NCBI RefSeq assembly: GCF_022678645.1
Contig: NZ_JALBWV010000015.1
Coordinates: forward strand, 89,891 to 153,890
Length of the DNA stretch: 64,000 bases
From: Saccharopolyspora soli
Lineage (GTDB): Bacteria; Actinomycetota; Actinomycetes; Mycobacteriales; Pseudonocardiaceae
Direction: 5' to 3'
Numbering within the stretch: the first letter of the stretch is position 1; each line of letters opens with the position of its first letter. The translations under genes were made by a program, and so were the position numbers. Shown here piece by piece: positions 26,887 to 36,854 of this stretch. Below the pieces are notes generated by a model. The model searched no databases. It saw only the letters and a program-made list of their open reading frames with translations, and had not been told where the DNA came from.

Positions 26887-28261
26887 CGATGGGTCGCTCC
26901 TCCGGCAGTTCGTAACGGCGGACGCGTTCGCGCAGCGCGAGCGCGGTGCCGAGGGTGATGGGTCCGACCCGCCCGACGAGCATCAGCACGATCAGCACCA
27001 CCTGCCCGAGCGGCGGCAGCGCGGCGGTGATCCCGGTGGTCAGCCCAACGCTGCCGAACGCCGAGATGACCTCGAACAACACCTGGTCGAGGTCGAACGG
27101 GCTGATCGCCAGCAAGATCAGGGTGCAGCCGACCACCAGCGCGACGCCGACCAGCGCGACGGTCAACGCCTGCCGCTGCACACCGCCCGACAACCTGCGG
27201 CCCATCACGTGCACGGTCGGCTCGCCGCGGATCTCGGCGTAGAGCACGAAGGCCAGCAGCGCGAACGTGGTGACCTTGATGCCGCCCGCGGTTCCGGCAC
27301 TGCCGCCGCCGATGAACATCAGGACGTCCTGCACCAGCAGGGTGGCCGGATACATGCTCGCGATGTCGACGTTGTTGAACCCCGCGGTCCGGGGCGTCAC
27401 CCCGGCGAAGAACCCGGCCAACACCTTGCCCGGCGCGCTGAACGGCCCCAGGGTGCCGGGGTTGTTCCACTCGGCCGCGGTGATGACGGCGGCGCCGACG
27501 ACGAACAGCAGACCGCTGCCCCAAACGGTGATCTTGGTGTGCAGCGTCCACCGTCCGGGCTTGCGGAAGCGGCGGCCCAACTCCAAGAGCACCGGGAACC
27601 CCAACCCGCCCGCGATCGAGGCGAACGCGATCGGCAGGCTGATCCACGGGTCGGTCGCGAAGTCGATGAGATTGCGCGGGTACAGCGAGATACCGGCGTT
27701 GTTGAACGCCGAGATCGAGTGGAAGACGCCCTCGTAAACCGCGCGGCCGACGGATCGCTGGTAGCCCACCACCAGCCGGATGCTCAGCGCGACCGCGACG
27801 ATCAGCTCGAAGAACGCGCTCAGCAGCACGATCCGACCGAGCAGCCGCCGGACGTCACCGAGCCCCAGCGCCTTGGTCTCCGCCTGCGCGGTCAACTGCA
27901 TCCGCAGCCGGAACCGACGCACCACGAGCAGGCCCAGCAGCGACGCCAGCGTCATGATCCCCAGACCACCAGCCTGGATCAGCAGCATGACGACCACTTC
28001 ACCGACGATCGAGAAGTGCGTCGAAGTGTCCACGATGACCAGCGCGCCGCTCATCGCCCCGGTCGCGGTGAACAGCGCGATCAGCAGACTCGTCGGCCGA
28101 CCCGATTCGGCGGACACCGGAAGCATCAGCAGACCGGCTCCGAACGCGGTGATGCCCAGGAACCCCAGCACGATGGGAACGGCGGGGCGATGCCACAGCC
28201 GGGCGAACCTCGCGGTGCACGAGGCACCGCTGGTCGACCTGCTACCGCTTCCCGCCCGCAC
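26879..28261 (-). CDS. K+ transporter membrane subunit, TrkH/KtrB family
   Basis: Ion-conducting subunit, 460 aa, made of four M1-P-M2 repeats. The four selectivity-filter loops are visible: FTATGAMSGALV (about 65-76), HSISAFNNAGISLY (about 187-200), VTPRTAGFNNVDI (about 303-315) and ISAFGSVGLTTGI (about 420-432), each with the conserved glycine. The N-terminal 25 residues are basic and cytoplasmic. It is followed by the KtrA-like gene with an eight-base overlap. The pair imports K+ and is probably controlled through nucleotide binding to the RCK ring. Confidence 0.93.
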   Translation of the reverse strand: MRAGSGSRSTSGASCTARFARLWHRPAVPIVLGFLGITAFGAGLLMLPVSAESGRPTSLLIALFTATGAMSGALVIVDTSTHFSIVGEVVVMLLIQAGGLGIMTLASLLGLLVVRRFRLRMQLTAQAETKALGLGDVRRLLGRIVLLSAFFELIVAVALSIRLVVGYQRSVGRAVYEGVFHSISAFNNAGISLYPRNLIDFATDPWISLPIAFASIAGGLGFPVLLELGRRFRKPGRWTLHTKITVWGSGLLFVVGAAVITAAEWNNPGTLGPFSAPGKVLAGFFAGVTPRTAGFNNVDIASMYPATLLVQDVLMFIGGGSAGTAGGIKVTTFALLAFVLYAEIRGEPTVHVMGRRLSGGVQRQALTVALVGVALVVGCTLILLAISPFDLDQVLFEVISAFGSVGLTTGITAALPPLGQVVLIVLMLVGRVGPITLGTALALRERVRRYELPEERPIVG

Positions 28262-28303
28262 GAGTGCACCGTACGTCGCTGCGCGCGGGTTGCCCGGTAG
28301 GCA

Positions 28304-28777
28304 CTACGGCTCGGTGATCACCACGATGCCGTCGCGGTCGGAGACCACGTACTCGCCGGGGACGAACCGGATGCCGCCGAGTTCGATCACCTCGCCGACG
28401 GCGCCTGCGCCGGTCTTGGTGCTTTTGCGCGGGTTGGTGCCCAGCGCCTTGACGCCGAAGTCCATGTCGGCCAGCAGGGCCGAATCGCGCACCGCGCCGT
28501 TGATGATGACCCCGCTCCACCCGTTCGAGCGGCCGATCTCGGCGATCACGTCGCCGATCAGCGCGGTGTGCAGCGAGCCGCGACCGTCGACGACCAGCAC
28601 CTGCCCGTCGCCCGGTTCGGAGAGCACGTCCTTGAGCAGCGCGTTGTCCTGGAAGCAGGTGACCGTGCGGATCCGGCCCTCGAAAGCCGCACGGCCGCCG
28701 AAGTTGCGGAACTGCACGTCGCAACTGCGCACCTGCGCGCCTTCCCGATCCGCGAGATCAGCCGTCGCCAAAGTCAT
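28304..28777 (-). CDS. rraA: RraA family protein (4-hydroxy-4-methyl-2-oxoglutarate aldolase/RNase E regulator-like)
   Basis: 157 aa, the typical RraA length, with [20 protein letters not shown] (about 65-84), [20 protein letters not shown] (about 94-113) and [14 protein letters not shown]. Homologues form trimers; some bind and inhibit RNase E, others act as metal-dependent aldolases on 4-hydroxy-2-oxo acids, and sequence alone does not decide between them. ATG 28777 is supported by GGGAGG upstream; a longer in-frame start at 28840 lacks a site. It stands alone downstream of palindrome copy E. Confidence 0.9.
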   Translation of the reverse strand: MTLATADLADREGAQVRSCDVQFRNFGGRAAFEGRIRTVTCFQDNALLKDVLSEPGDGQVLVVDGRGSLHTALIGDVIAEIGRSNGWSGVIINGAVRDSALLADMDFGVKALGTNPRKSTKTGAGAVGEVIELGGIRFVPGEYVVSDRDGIVVITEP

Positions 28778-28890
28778 GATTCCTCCCGATCGCCGCCACG
28801 TGAACGGCGAGCGTATCCACCGGCGGCCCACGCCCGGCACGGCACGCGATCAACACCACACCCACCGCGGGTTCACCCGACACGGGCGAG

Positions 28891-28936
28891 GTGAAGGGCA
28901 CCTTTGACCGAGTAAGCCGTCAAAGGTGCCCTTCAC
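28891..28936. repeat. 47-bp dispersed palindrome, copy E, overlapping the sigma factor stop codon
   Basis: Arms GTGAAGGGCACCTTTGAC and GTCAAAGGTGCCCTTCAC pair perfectly around CGAGTAAGCC. The minus-strand sigma factor gene runs into it: its last codons and the TGA (28922-28920) lie inside the right arm. It separates the sigma gene from rraA. Confidence 0.85.
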
Positions 28937-30182
28937 TCGTCACGCGAGCTCGTTCGAGGAGGAGGGTTCGTTCTCGGGTGTTGTCCGTCAGGGACGCCGC
29001 TCGCTCGAACTCCGCGCGGGCCTCGTCGTGTCGGCCCAGTTTGACGAGTAGGTCACCGCGGACGCTGGGTAGCAGGTGGTAGTTCCGCAACGCCGGTTCC
29101 GCCACGAGTTGGTCGACGAGGCCCAAGCCGTGCTCCGGGCCGAACGCCATCGACACCGCCACCGCGCGGTTGAGCTCCACCACCGGCGACTGCGACATGT
29201 CCGCCAACACCTCGTAGAGCGCCGCGATGCGCGCCCAGTCGGTCGCCTCAGGTGTCCGCGCCCGCGCGTGGCAGGCGGCGATCGCAGCTTGCAGGGTGTA
29301 CGGACCGGGCGTGGCGCTGAGCTGCTCAGCTCGCGCCAGCGCCGCCAGTCCGCGTCTGATCAACAGCTGGTCCCACCGGGTGCGGTCCTGCTCCAGCAGC
29401 AGCACCGGCTCGCCCGAAGGTCCGGTCCGGGCGGCGGTGCGGGACGCCTGGATCTCCAGCAGTGCCACCAGCCCTTGCGCCTCGGGTTCGGCCGGGAGCA
29501 ACCCGGCGACGATGCGCCCAAGCCGCAGCGCGTCCTCGCACAGTTCGGTCCGCATCCAATCGTCGCCAGCCGTGGCCGCGTAGCCCTCGTTGAACACGAG
29601 GTAGACGACCTCCAGCACCGACGGCAGCCGCGCCGCGAGCTCCGCGCCGCTCGGTGCCTCGAACGGAATCTGCTTGCGGGCCAACGTCTTCTTGGCCCGC
29701 ACGATGCGCTGGGCGATGGTGGGCTCCGGCACCAGGAAGGCACGGGCGATCTCGGCGGTCGTCAGACCGCACAGCACGCGCAGGGCCAGCGCCACCCGCG
29801 CCTCGGTGGACAGCACCGGGTGGCACGCCGTGAACACCAGGCGCAGCAGGTCGTCGCCGAAGTCCGGACCGTCGTCGACCTCGATCTCGACGTGCTGGCG
29901 GTGTTCTAGCTCGCGGCCGAGTTCGTCCTGCTTGCGCTCCAGGCGTTGGTTGCGGCGCAGCTGGTCGATCGCGCGGTGCTTGGCGGTGGACATCAACCAG
30001 GCGCCCGGATTCGGGGGCACTCCGGTCTCCGGCCACTTCTCCAGGGCGATGACCAACGCGTCCTGCGCGAGCTCCTCGGCCAGACCGACGTCCTGCACGA
30101 TGCGCGCCAACCCGGCGATGAGCCGAGCCGCCTCGATCCGCCAGACAGCCTCTATGGCGCGGTGGGTTTCAACAACCGTCAC
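28920..30182 (-). CDS. RNA polymerase sigma factor, ECF42 group
   Basis: 420 aa, much longer than a standard ECF sigma. Residues about 10-75 are region 2 (AEELAQDALVIALEKWP; WLMSTAKHRAIDQLRR), and 110-165 region 4 (ARVALALRVLCGLTTAEIARAFLV, split around the helix-turn-helix). The C-terminal 220 residues are the helical, TPR-like extension that defines group ECF42 (LPSVLEVVYLVFNEGY; SPVVELNRAVAVSMAFGP). There is no anti-sigma gene; ECF42 genes are paired with DGPF/YCII genes, exactly as here 40 nt upstream. The last residues (SEGHL) are encoded by palindrome copy E, so the C-terminus has been remodelled by the repeat. GTG start. Confidence 0.93.
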   Translation of the reverse strand: MTVVETHRAIEAVWRIEAARLIAGLARIVQDVGLAEELAQDALVIALEKWPETGVPPNPGAWLMSTAKHRAIDQLRRNQRLERKQDELGRELEHRQHVEIEVDDGPDFGDDLLRLVFTACHPVLSTEARVALALRVLCGLTTAEIARAFLVPEPTIAQRIVRAKKTLARKQIPFEAPSGAELAARLPSVLEVVYLVFNEGYAATAGDDWMRTELCEDALRLGRIVAGLLPAEPEAQGLVALLEIQASRTAARTGPSGEPVLLLEQDRTRWDQLLIRRGLAALARAEQLSATPGPYTLQAAIAACHARARTPEATDWARIAALYEVLADMSQSPVVELNRAVAVSMAFGPEHGLGLVDQLVAEPALRNYHLLPSVRGDLLVKLGRHDEARAEFERAASLTDNTRERTLLLERARVTSEGHL

Positions 30183-30222
30183 CGCGCCATCTCAGCGCGC
30201 CGCGCCCCCGGCGGCAATCGAT

Positions 30223-30642
30223 TCAGCCGATTCCGCCGTATCCGCGGACCTCCTCCGCCAGTCGCCGCTCGCGCTCGGCGTCCTCCGGGGCGATCACGTC
30301 GGCGAAGTCCTCGGCGTCGAAGAGCTGCCGCACCTCGACCGGCTCCGGGCACCGCTTGGCCCATTCGACCATCTCCTCGCGGGACCGGACCTGCAGCAGC
30401 CAGAACCCGGCGATCAGCTCCTTGGTCTCGGCGAACGGCCCGTCCACCACGGTGCGCCCGCCACCCGTGCCGATCTCGGTGCGGAACCCCTTGGAGCTGG
30501 GGTGCAGCCCTTCACCGGCCAGCAGCACCCCGGCATTGACCAGTTCCTCGTTGTAGTCGGTCATCTCCTTGATGGCCGCTTCGCTGGGCATCACACCGGC
30601 TTCGCTGTCGGCATTGGCCTTGACCATCATCAGGAATCGCAT
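30223..30642 (-). CDS. DGPF/YCII-related domain protein, partner of the ECF42 sigma factor
   Basis: 139 aa. Begins MRFLMMVKAN and contains the hallmark VVDGPFAETKELIAGFWLLQV (about 65-85), here VDGPFAE followed by the hydrophobic strand of the YCII ferredoxin-like fold. Proteins of this family are consistently encoded beside ECF42 sigma factors and are their main regulatory targets; the biochemical role is unproven. A promoter matching the ECF42 consensus lies upstream. The gap of 40 nt to the sigma gene suggests cotranscription and a positive feedback loop. Confidence 0.9.
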   Translation of the reverse strand: MRFLMMVKANADSEAGVMPSEAAIKEMTDYNEELVNAGVLLAGEGLHPSSKGFRTEIGTGGGRTVVDGPFAETKELIAGFWLLQVRSREEMVEWAKRCPEPVEVRQLFDAEDFADVIAPEDAERERRLAEEVRGYGGIG

Positions 30643-30694
30643 CGCGGGTCACTCCCTCGTCCGTTTCGCCCGGTCCCTCCGGGCGCTCACCAAC

Positions 30695-30723
30695 GCATCG
30701 AACGAGCACCCCGGAAATCGACA
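30695..30723 (-). promoter_or_regulatory. Candidate ECF42-dependent promoter
   Basis: On the minus strand TGTCGA (30723-30718) and CGATGC (30700-30695) are separated by 17 bp, about 52 nt upstream of the DGPF start. ECF42 factors of Streptomyces are reported to use TGTCGA at -35 and CGA(T/C) at -10, so the fit is exact. Confidence 0.75.
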
Positions 30724-30808
30724 CATCCGCCAATTTTCTTTCGCAAACACCTGCGTCCCGCCCGGGAAGCGGTCGCGCGGCCCCATCGAGGCCGGGCGCG
30801 AGGTGGGC

Positions 30809-30824
30809 GATTTCGCGCGAAATC
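30809..30824. repeat. 16-bp palindrome GATTTC-GCGC-GAAATC
   Basis: Perfect palindrome 37 nt downstream of the hydrolase stop. A near-identical site, including the flanking GGGC, lies at 53656-53671 downstream of ilvE. Probably a short hairpin terminator or a dispersed protein-binding site. Confidence 0.5.
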
Positions 30825-30860
30825 AGCACCACTGACCGCGCCGAGGCCGAGGACGGCGCC

Positions 30861-31664
30861 TCAACCGAGCAGATGCCGGGAGGTGAGCTCGTTGAACAGC
30901 CGCGGGTTCTCCATGTTCACCATGTGCCCGTACCCGGCGATCTCGACGAGTTCGGCATTGGGCATCCGCCGCGCCGCTTCCCCGGCGATCCGGTGCAGGT
31001 CGGACAGCTCCAGCTCGCCGACCACCAGCAGGGTCGGCGCAGTGATCTTCTCCAACTGCGCCCGGACGTCGCGCTCCAGCATCTTCCCGGCCGCCGCGTG
31101 GTGCTTGGCGACGGTCGCCAGGGCCATCTCCCGGCAGCGGGCCCGGATCTCCGGATCCACCTCGTCCGGCCGCCGGTGCGGACCGTCCACCCCGAACCGC
31201 AGGAATGCTTCGACGTACCGGTCCGCGTCCTTCGCCTCGATGGCTTCGGCCTGTTCCCGGTGGCGGGCCAGCAGGAACGGATCGCGGAACTCCACCGGCG
31301 GGATGCCGGGGCCGCTGAGCACCATGCGGTGCACCCGCTCGGGATACCGCAGCGCGAAGGCCGAAGCGGTGGCACCGCCCATCGAATTGCCCAGCAGACA
31401 GGCCGATCCGACCGCGAAGAAGTCCAGCAGCTCCCGCAGGTCCTCCTCGGGGCGGTAGTCGACCATCCCCGTGCTGGAGCGCCCCTGCGAGCGCGCGTCG
31501 TAGCGGATCACCGTGTGGTCCGAGGCGAGTTCGAGCTGCTCGTCCCACATCCCGGCGCCCAGCAACCCGGCGTGCAGCATGACCAGCGGCGGACCGGAAC
31601 CGGCCACCTCGGCGTACAGCTCGCCGTCCGGCACCGGAACTCTCACCGACTCAACAACACTCAT
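30861..31664 (-). CDS. Alpha/beta-fold hydrolase
   Basis: 267-aa cytosolic hydrolase. The nucleophile elbow is LGNSMGG (Ser94), the oxyanion-hole region VMLHAGLLGAGMW follows the first strands, and the catalytic His is in IAGYGHMVNMENP (about 248). The acidic residue is probably the Glu/Asp after LLVVGELELSD. The cap region is charged and helical. ATG 31664 gives MSVVESVRV; it lies just outside a palindrome shared with the divergent MarR gene, so its expression is likely repressed by that regulator until a ligand, perhaps the substrate, binds. The substrate is unknown. Confidence 0.87.
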   Translation of the reverse strand: MSVVESVRVPVPDGELYAEVAGSGPPLVMLHAGLLGAGMWDEQLELASDHTVIRYDARSQGRSSTGMVDYRPEEDLRELLDFFAVGSACLLGNSMGGATASAFALRYPERVHRMVLSGPGIPPVEFRDPFLLARHREQAEAIEAKDADRYVEAFLRFGVDGPHRRPDEVDPEIRARCREMALATVAKHHAAAGKMLERDVRAQLEKITAPTLLVVGELELSDLHRIAGEAARRMPNAELVEIAGYGHMVNMENPRLFNELTSRHLLG

Positions 31665-31673
31665 GACAACCAA

Positions 31674-31690
31674 AGTGTCATAATGACACT
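31674..31690. promoter_or_regulatory. Shared operator of the hydrolase/MarR divergent promoters
   Basis: AGTGTCAT-A-ATGACACT is a perfect 17-bp palindrome filling most of the 26-bp gap between the two start codons. It includes CATAAT (31679-31684), a plus-strand -10 that would give a leaderless marR transcript. Outer bases CAACC/GGTTG extend the symmetry. Confidence 0.65.
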
Positions 31691-32170
31691 GTGGTTGACA
31701 ACTCCGATCGTCCGCTGTCGCCCGACGAACTCGGCCCACGGCTGGCCGAGATCTACACGGTCATCGGCCCGCTCTACCGCCGAGTGGCCCGTGTGGTCGA
31801 GCGCGACAGCCCCCGCAACGGGCTTTCCGTCGGCGTGCGCGCCGTCCTCGAACGGCTGGAACTGTCCGGAACCGCCGAAACCGTGCCGCAGATCGCGCGA
31901 ACCCTGGAACTGAGCCGACAGTTCGTGCAGCGCATGGTCAACGACGCGTTGGAGCAGGGATTCGTCACGCTGCGGCCGAACCCCGCGCACCGCCGCTCGG
32001 CGCTGGTGGAACTCACCGGGCCGGGATACGCCGCCATCCGTGCGGTCCAAGCCGCCGAGCACGAGGCGATGGGCCACGTCGGTGGCGACCTCACCGCAGT
32101 CGATGTTGCGACGACCCTGCGAGTGCTCCGCGAGATGCTCGCCGCAGTGCACGACATCGACGTCGACTGA
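31691..32170 (+). CDS. MarR-family regulator
   Basis: 159 aa, a typical MarR length. The winged helix spans about 48-105, with the recognition helix in ARTLELSRQFVQRMVNDALEQ and the wing around PNPAHRRSALVELT. The N- and C-terminal helices form the dimer interface. The GTG start directly follows the palindrome and lacks a Shine-Dalgarno sequence, consistent with leaderless expression. The divergent hydrolase gene is the obvious target. Confidence 0.88.
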   Translation: MVDNSDRPLSPDELGPRLAEIYTVIGPLYRRVARVVERDSPRNGLSVGVRAVLERLELSGTAETVPQIARTLELSRQFVQRMVNDALEQGFVTLRPNPAHRRSALVELTGPGYAAIRAVQAAEHEAMGHVGGDLTAVDVATTLRVLREMLAAVHDIDVD

Positions 32171-32179
32171 CCCGGACAG

Positions 32180-32223
32180 CAACAGGGCCGGGCAGGCGAT
32201 CCATCGCCCACCCGGCCCTGTTG
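32180..32223. terminator. Bidirectional hairpin terminator between marR and rbpA
   Basis: CAACAGGGCCGGG (32180-32192) pairs perfectly with CCCGGCCCTGTTG (32211-32223), with an inner GGCGAT/ATCGCC stem. It sits 9 nt after the marR stop and 4 nt from the rbpA stop on the other strand. Confidence 0.8.
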
Positions 32224-32227
32224 TCGA

Positions 32228-32572
32228 TCAGCGTCCCTTGCGTTCCCGGAGCTTGGTCAACGCCTCTTCCAGGATGGCCATCCCGTCAGCGTCGCTGCGC
32301 CGCTCCTTCACGTACGCCAGGTGGCTCTTGTACGGCTCGTTGCGCCGCGCCTCCGGCGGATTCTCCTGGTCCAGGCCCGCCGGTAGTCCGCACCGCGGGC
32401 AGTCCCATTCCTCCGGCACCTCGGCGTCCATCGCGAACGACGGTCGACTGTGGTGCCCGTTGACGCACCAGTAGTCAACCCGCTTTCGCGGTGCGGCTTC
32501 CCCCCGTTCCGACTCGCCTACCGTGGGGCCCGAGCCCACACGAGTGCCGCGAATGGCGTTGCCACCAGTCAT
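32228..32572 (-). CDS. rbpA: RNA polymerase-binding protein RbpA
   Basis: 114-aa actinobacterial transcription factor that binds the principal sigma factor and stabilises the open complex. The N-terminal tail (GNAIRGTRVGSGP) is the conserved RbpA tail that enters the active-site cleft; the core zinc-type domain has YWCVNGHHSRPSF and EWDCPRCGLPAG (Cys near 36, 57 and 60); the C-terminal sigma-interaction domain reads YKSHLAYVKERRSDADG. ATG with GTGAGGA upstream. Location next to secG-tpiA-pgk-gap is usual for actinobacteria. No sigma-R-type promoter was seen ahead of it. Confidence 0.97.
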   Translation of the reverse strand: MTGGNAIRGTRVGSGPTVGESERGEAAPRKRVDYWCVNGHHSRPSFAMDAEVPEEWDCPRCGLPAGLDQENPPEARRNEPYKSHLAYVKERRSDADGMAILEEALTKLRERKGR

Positions 32573-32602
32573 CCATCCTCACCCACCAAGCGGCCCGGGT
32601 CG

Positions 32603-32626
32603 TCGACCGGTTGGGTGCCCGGTCGA
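32603..32626 (-). terminator. Hairpin directly after secG
   Basis: TCGACCGG (32603-32610) and CCGGTCGA (32619-32626) are perfect arms around an 8-nt loop that immediately follows the secG stop and precedes rbpA by about 30 nt. It may terminate secG or attenuate read-through into rbpA. Confidence 0.5.
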
Positions 32627-32860
32627 TCAACCGATCTTGATCAACAAGCCGACTCCGATGATGGAGATGACCCACAACGCCATGACGAACAACGTCATCC
32701 GGTCGAGGTTCTTCTCCGCCACGCTGGAACCGGCCAGGTTTGACTGCACACCGCCGCCGAACAGCGAGGAGAGTCCGCCGCCCTTGGCCCGGTGCAACAG
32801 CACCAGCAGCACCAGCAGCACACTCGTCACGATCAACATGATCTGCAGGAAAAGAGTCAT
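32627..32860 (-). CDS. secG: Preprotein translocase subunit SecG
   Basis: 77-aa membrane component of SecYEG. Two helices (about 3-22 LFLQIMLIVTSVLLVLLVLL, and 55-75) are joined by the conserved cytoplasmic loop HRAKGGGLSSLFGGG. ATG 32860 has AGGA six bases upstream. Lies downstream of tpiA, separated by palindrome copy F, so it is probably expressed from its own promoter. Confidence 0.96.
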   Translation of the reverse strand: MTLFLQIMLIVTSVLLVLLVLLHRAKGGGLSSLFGGGVQSNLAGSSVAEKNLDRMTLFVMALWVISIIGVGLLIKIG

Positions 32861-33002
32861 CACGTCCTCGTTCGCACAGCGGTTCGCAACCAAGCGTACC
32901 GGGCCGCGAACAGCGAGTTGACCACTGTCCACCCGTTTGCCAAAACGGTCTCACAACCCGCACGGCGGCCCAGCAGCCGGGGCCACCCCGGTCGGGTGGC
33001 GG

Positions 33003-33049
33003 GTGAGGGGCACCCGTGACCCAGTTACTTGGTCACGGGTGCCCCTCAC
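33003..33049. repeat. 47-bp dispersed palindrome, copy F
   Basis: Arms with GGGGCACCCGTGACC and GGTCACGGGTGCCCC around CAGTTACTT, 13 nt downstream of the tpiA stop on the minus strand. The inner stem is the same subtype as copy B. It lies between tpiA and secG. Confidence 0.86.
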
Positions 33050-33062
33050 CTCGACAGGATCG

Positions 33063-33848
33063 TCACGGCAGGGGGCCGCCCGCGGCCATCGCGGAGAGCT
33101 TGGTGAACTCGTCGCCGTTGAGGCTGGCGCCGCCGACCAGGGCACCGTCCACGTCCGGCTGGCCGACCAGCTCGCCGATGTTGCTCGACTTCACCGAGCC
33201 GCCGTAGAGCACCCGCACCTCGTCGGCGATCTCCTTGCCGTACTTCTCCGCCAACGCCACCCGCAGCGCCCCGCAGACCTCCTGCGCGTCCGCGGCGGTG
33301 GCGACCTTTCCGGTGCCGATCGCCCACACCGGCTCGTAGGCCACCACGACCTGGCGCACCTGCTCGGCCTTCAGGCCCTTGAGCCCGTTGATCAGCTGGG
33401 TGGTGCAGTGCTCGACGTGGTCATTGGCATCGCGCACGTGGAGCTTCTCGCCGACGCACAGGATCGGCGACATGCCGTGCTTGAGCACGGCCCGCACCTT
33501 CTTGTTGACCAGCTCGTCGGTCTCCGCGTGGTACTCGCGGCGCTCCGAGTGGCCGACGACGACGTAGCTGCAGCCCAGCTTGGCCAGCATCGGCCCGGAC
33601 ACGTCACCGGTGTAGGCCCCGGAATCGTGCTCGGAGATGTCCTGCGCACCGTGCTTGAGCAGCAGCTTGTCGCCGTCGATCAGGGTCTGCACGCTGCGGA
33701 TGTCGGTGAACGGCGGCAACACCGCCACCTCCACCTTGCTGAAGTACTTCTCCGGCAATGCGAAGGCGATCTTCTGCACCAGGGCGATCGCCTCCAGGTG
33801 GTTCAGATTCATCTTCCAGTTGCCAGCGATCAGCGGCTGCCTGGCCAT
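33063..33848 (-). CDS. tpiA: Triosephosphate isomerase
   Basis: 261 aa, complete TIM barrel. Catalytic residues: Lys13 in AGNWKMN, His in VVGHSERRE (about 99) and Glu in [13 protein letters not shown] (about 171). The phosphate-binding loop is [10 protein letters not shown] near 217. Interconverts DHAP and glyceraldehyde 3-phosphate. Starts two bases after the pgk stop, so it is cotranscribed with pgk. Confidence 0.98.
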   Translation of the reverse strand: MARQPLIAGNWKMNLNHLEAIALVQKIAFALPEKYFSKVEVAVLPPFTDIRSVQTLIDGDKLLLKHGAQDISEHDSGAYTGDVSGPMLAKLGCSYVVVGHSERREYHAETDELVNKKVRAVLKHGMSPILCVGEKLHVRDANDHVEHCTTQLINGLKGLKAEQVRQVVVAYEPVWAIGTGKVATAADAQEVCGALRVALAEKYGKEIADEVRVLYGGSVKSSNIGELVGQPDVDGALVGGASLNGDEFTKLSAMAAGGPLP

Positions 33849-33850
33849 GT

Positions 33851-35053
33851 TCAGCGCTCACCTTCCAGGACGGCCACTCCGGGCAGGTCCTTGCCTTCCA
33901 GGTATTCCAGCGACGCACCGCCACCGGTGGAGATGTGCGAGAAGCCGTCCTCCGGCAGCCCGAGCGTGCGCACCGCGGCGGCCGAGTCGCCGCCGCCGAC
34001 CACGCTGAACGCGTCGGAGTCCACGATGGCCTGCGCGACACCGCGGGTGCCGTCGGCGAACGCCGGGAACTCGAAAACCCCGGCCGGGCCGTTCCAGAAC
34101 ACCGTGCGGGCCTCGCGGAGGATCCCGGCGAACAACTCGACGCTGCGCGGCCCGATGTCCAGGCCCATCCAGTCGGCCGGGATGGCATCGGCGGCGACGA
34201 CCCGCCGCTCGGCTTCCGCGGCGAAGCGGTCGGCGACCACCACGTCGACCGGGAGCACCAGCTTGTCGCCGTGCTCGGCCAGCAATTGCTTGGTGGACTC
34301 GATCTGGTCCTCCTGCAGCAGCGAGGTACCGACGTTGTGGCCCTGCGCGGCCAGGAACGTGTAGGCCATGCCACCACCGATGAGCAGCTTGTCGACCTTC
34401 GGCAGCAGTGCCTGGATGACGCCGAGCTTGTCGGAGACCTTCGAGCCGCCGAGCACCACCGCGTAGGGGCGCTTCGGGTCGCCGGTCAGGGTGCGCAGCA
34501 CCTCGACTTCGGCGAGCACCAGTCCCCCGGCGTAAGCGGGCAGCCGCTTGGCGACGTCGTAGACCGACGCCTGCTTGCGGTGCACCACGCCGAAACCGTC
34601 GGAGACGAACGCCGCGTCCGGACCGACCAGCGCGGCCAGCTCGTCGGCCAGCGCGCCGCGCTCGGCGTCGTCCTTGCTGGTCTCGCGGGCATCGAAGCGG
34701 ACGTTCTCCAGCAGCGCGACCGAACCGTCGGTCAGCCCGGCGACCACCGACTTCGCCGAGTCGCCGACGAGGTCTGCGGCCAGCGCGACGTCGGCACCGA
34801 GCAGCTCGCCCAGCCGACCTGCTACCGGGGCCAACGAGAACTTGGGGTCCGGCTCGCCCTTGGGCCGCCCGAGGTGCGCGGTGACCACCACGCGGGCACC
34901 GGCGTCGCTCAACTTCCGGATGGTCGGCAGGGAAGCGCGCACCCGCCCGTCGTCGGTGATCTTCTCGCCGTCCAGCGGCACGTTGAGATCGGCGCGCACC
35001 AGGACACGCCGACCCCGAACGCCCTCGGACAGCAGATCGTCAAGGTTCTTCAC
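33851..35053 (-). CDS. pgk: Phosphoglycerate kinase
   Basis: 400 aa, full length. N-terminal substrate domain with [19 protein letters not shown] (about 14-32) and [13 protein letters not shown] (about 58-70); C-terminal nucleotide domain with [13 protein letters not shown] (about 195-207), [11 protein letters not shown] and the glycine-rich GGGDSAAAV near 350. Makes ATP from 1,3-bisphosphoglycerate. It is preceded by a 340-bp gap containing repeat R3 that separates it from gap, so a dedicated promoter for pgk-tpiA is likely. Confidence 0.98.
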   Translation of the reverse strand: MKNLDDLLSEGVRGRRVLVRADLNVPLDGEKITDDGRVRASLPTIRKLSDAGARVVVTAHLGRPKGEPDPKFSLAPVAGRLGELLGADVALAADLVGDSAKSVVAGLTDGSVALLENVRFDARETSKDDAERGALADELAALVGPDAAFVSDGFGVVHRKQASVYDVAKRLPAYAGGLVLAEVEVLRTLTGDPKRPYAVVLGGSKVSDKLGVIQALLPKVDKLLIGGGMAYTFLAAQGHNVGTSLLQEDQIESTKQLLAEHGDKLVLPVDVVVADRFAAEAERRVVAADAIPADWMGLDIGPRSVELFAGILREARTVFWNGPAGVFEFPAFADGTRGVAQAIVDSDAFSVVGGGDSAAAVRTLGLPEDGFSHISTGGGASLEYLEGKDLPGVAVLEGER

Positions 35054-35144
35054 GGTCCGCTCCTACATGGTTATGGAAAGACCCGCACGAGTTGAGTCGC
35101 CGAAGCCGCTCAGCTCGTACGGGTCCCTGCGAGATTGGCTTTTC

Positions 35145-35378
35145 AAGCGGCGCAGCCGCTTTCCTGCGTAAACCGCCACCGTGACGCTCGACTCGCCATC
35201 AGCTTGAGCCGCCGCAAGCGGCGAAGCCGCTTAGCCCACCTACGACACTTGCACCGCCGCGGGTTCTCAGAAGCCTTCTCGCGAGGACAGCCCCGACGCC
35301 GCGCATCGGACATACATAAGTCGGGGATCCCGGAGTCGAGAAAGCCTCTGAGGTTCCGCCACCCGCACCGCTAAGCAA
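35145..35378 (+). repeat. MITE-like intergenic structured element, copy R3 with an extra hairpin
   Basis: Fills the gap-pgk spacer. The element proper begins with the perfect hairpin AAGCGGC-GAA-GCCGCTT (35216-35232) and contains TTGCACCGCCGCGGGTT, arm CTCAGAAGCCTTCTCG (35266-35281), GACATACATAAGTCGGGGATC, arm CGAGAAAGCCTCTGAG (35337-35352) and CCGCCACCCGCACCG. The arms pair at 14 of 16 positions. A second AAGCGGC-GCA-GCCGCTT hairpin at 35145-35161 suggests a partial tandem copy. Confidence 0.78.
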
Positions 35379-35394
35379 GCCGGGTGAACAATGC

Positions 35395-36854
<1,460 letters not shown>

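Noticed and set aside
28304..28840. Longer RraA starting at 28840
   Set aside because: No ribosome binding site there, whereas GGGAGG precedes ATG 28777 and gives the normal RraA length.
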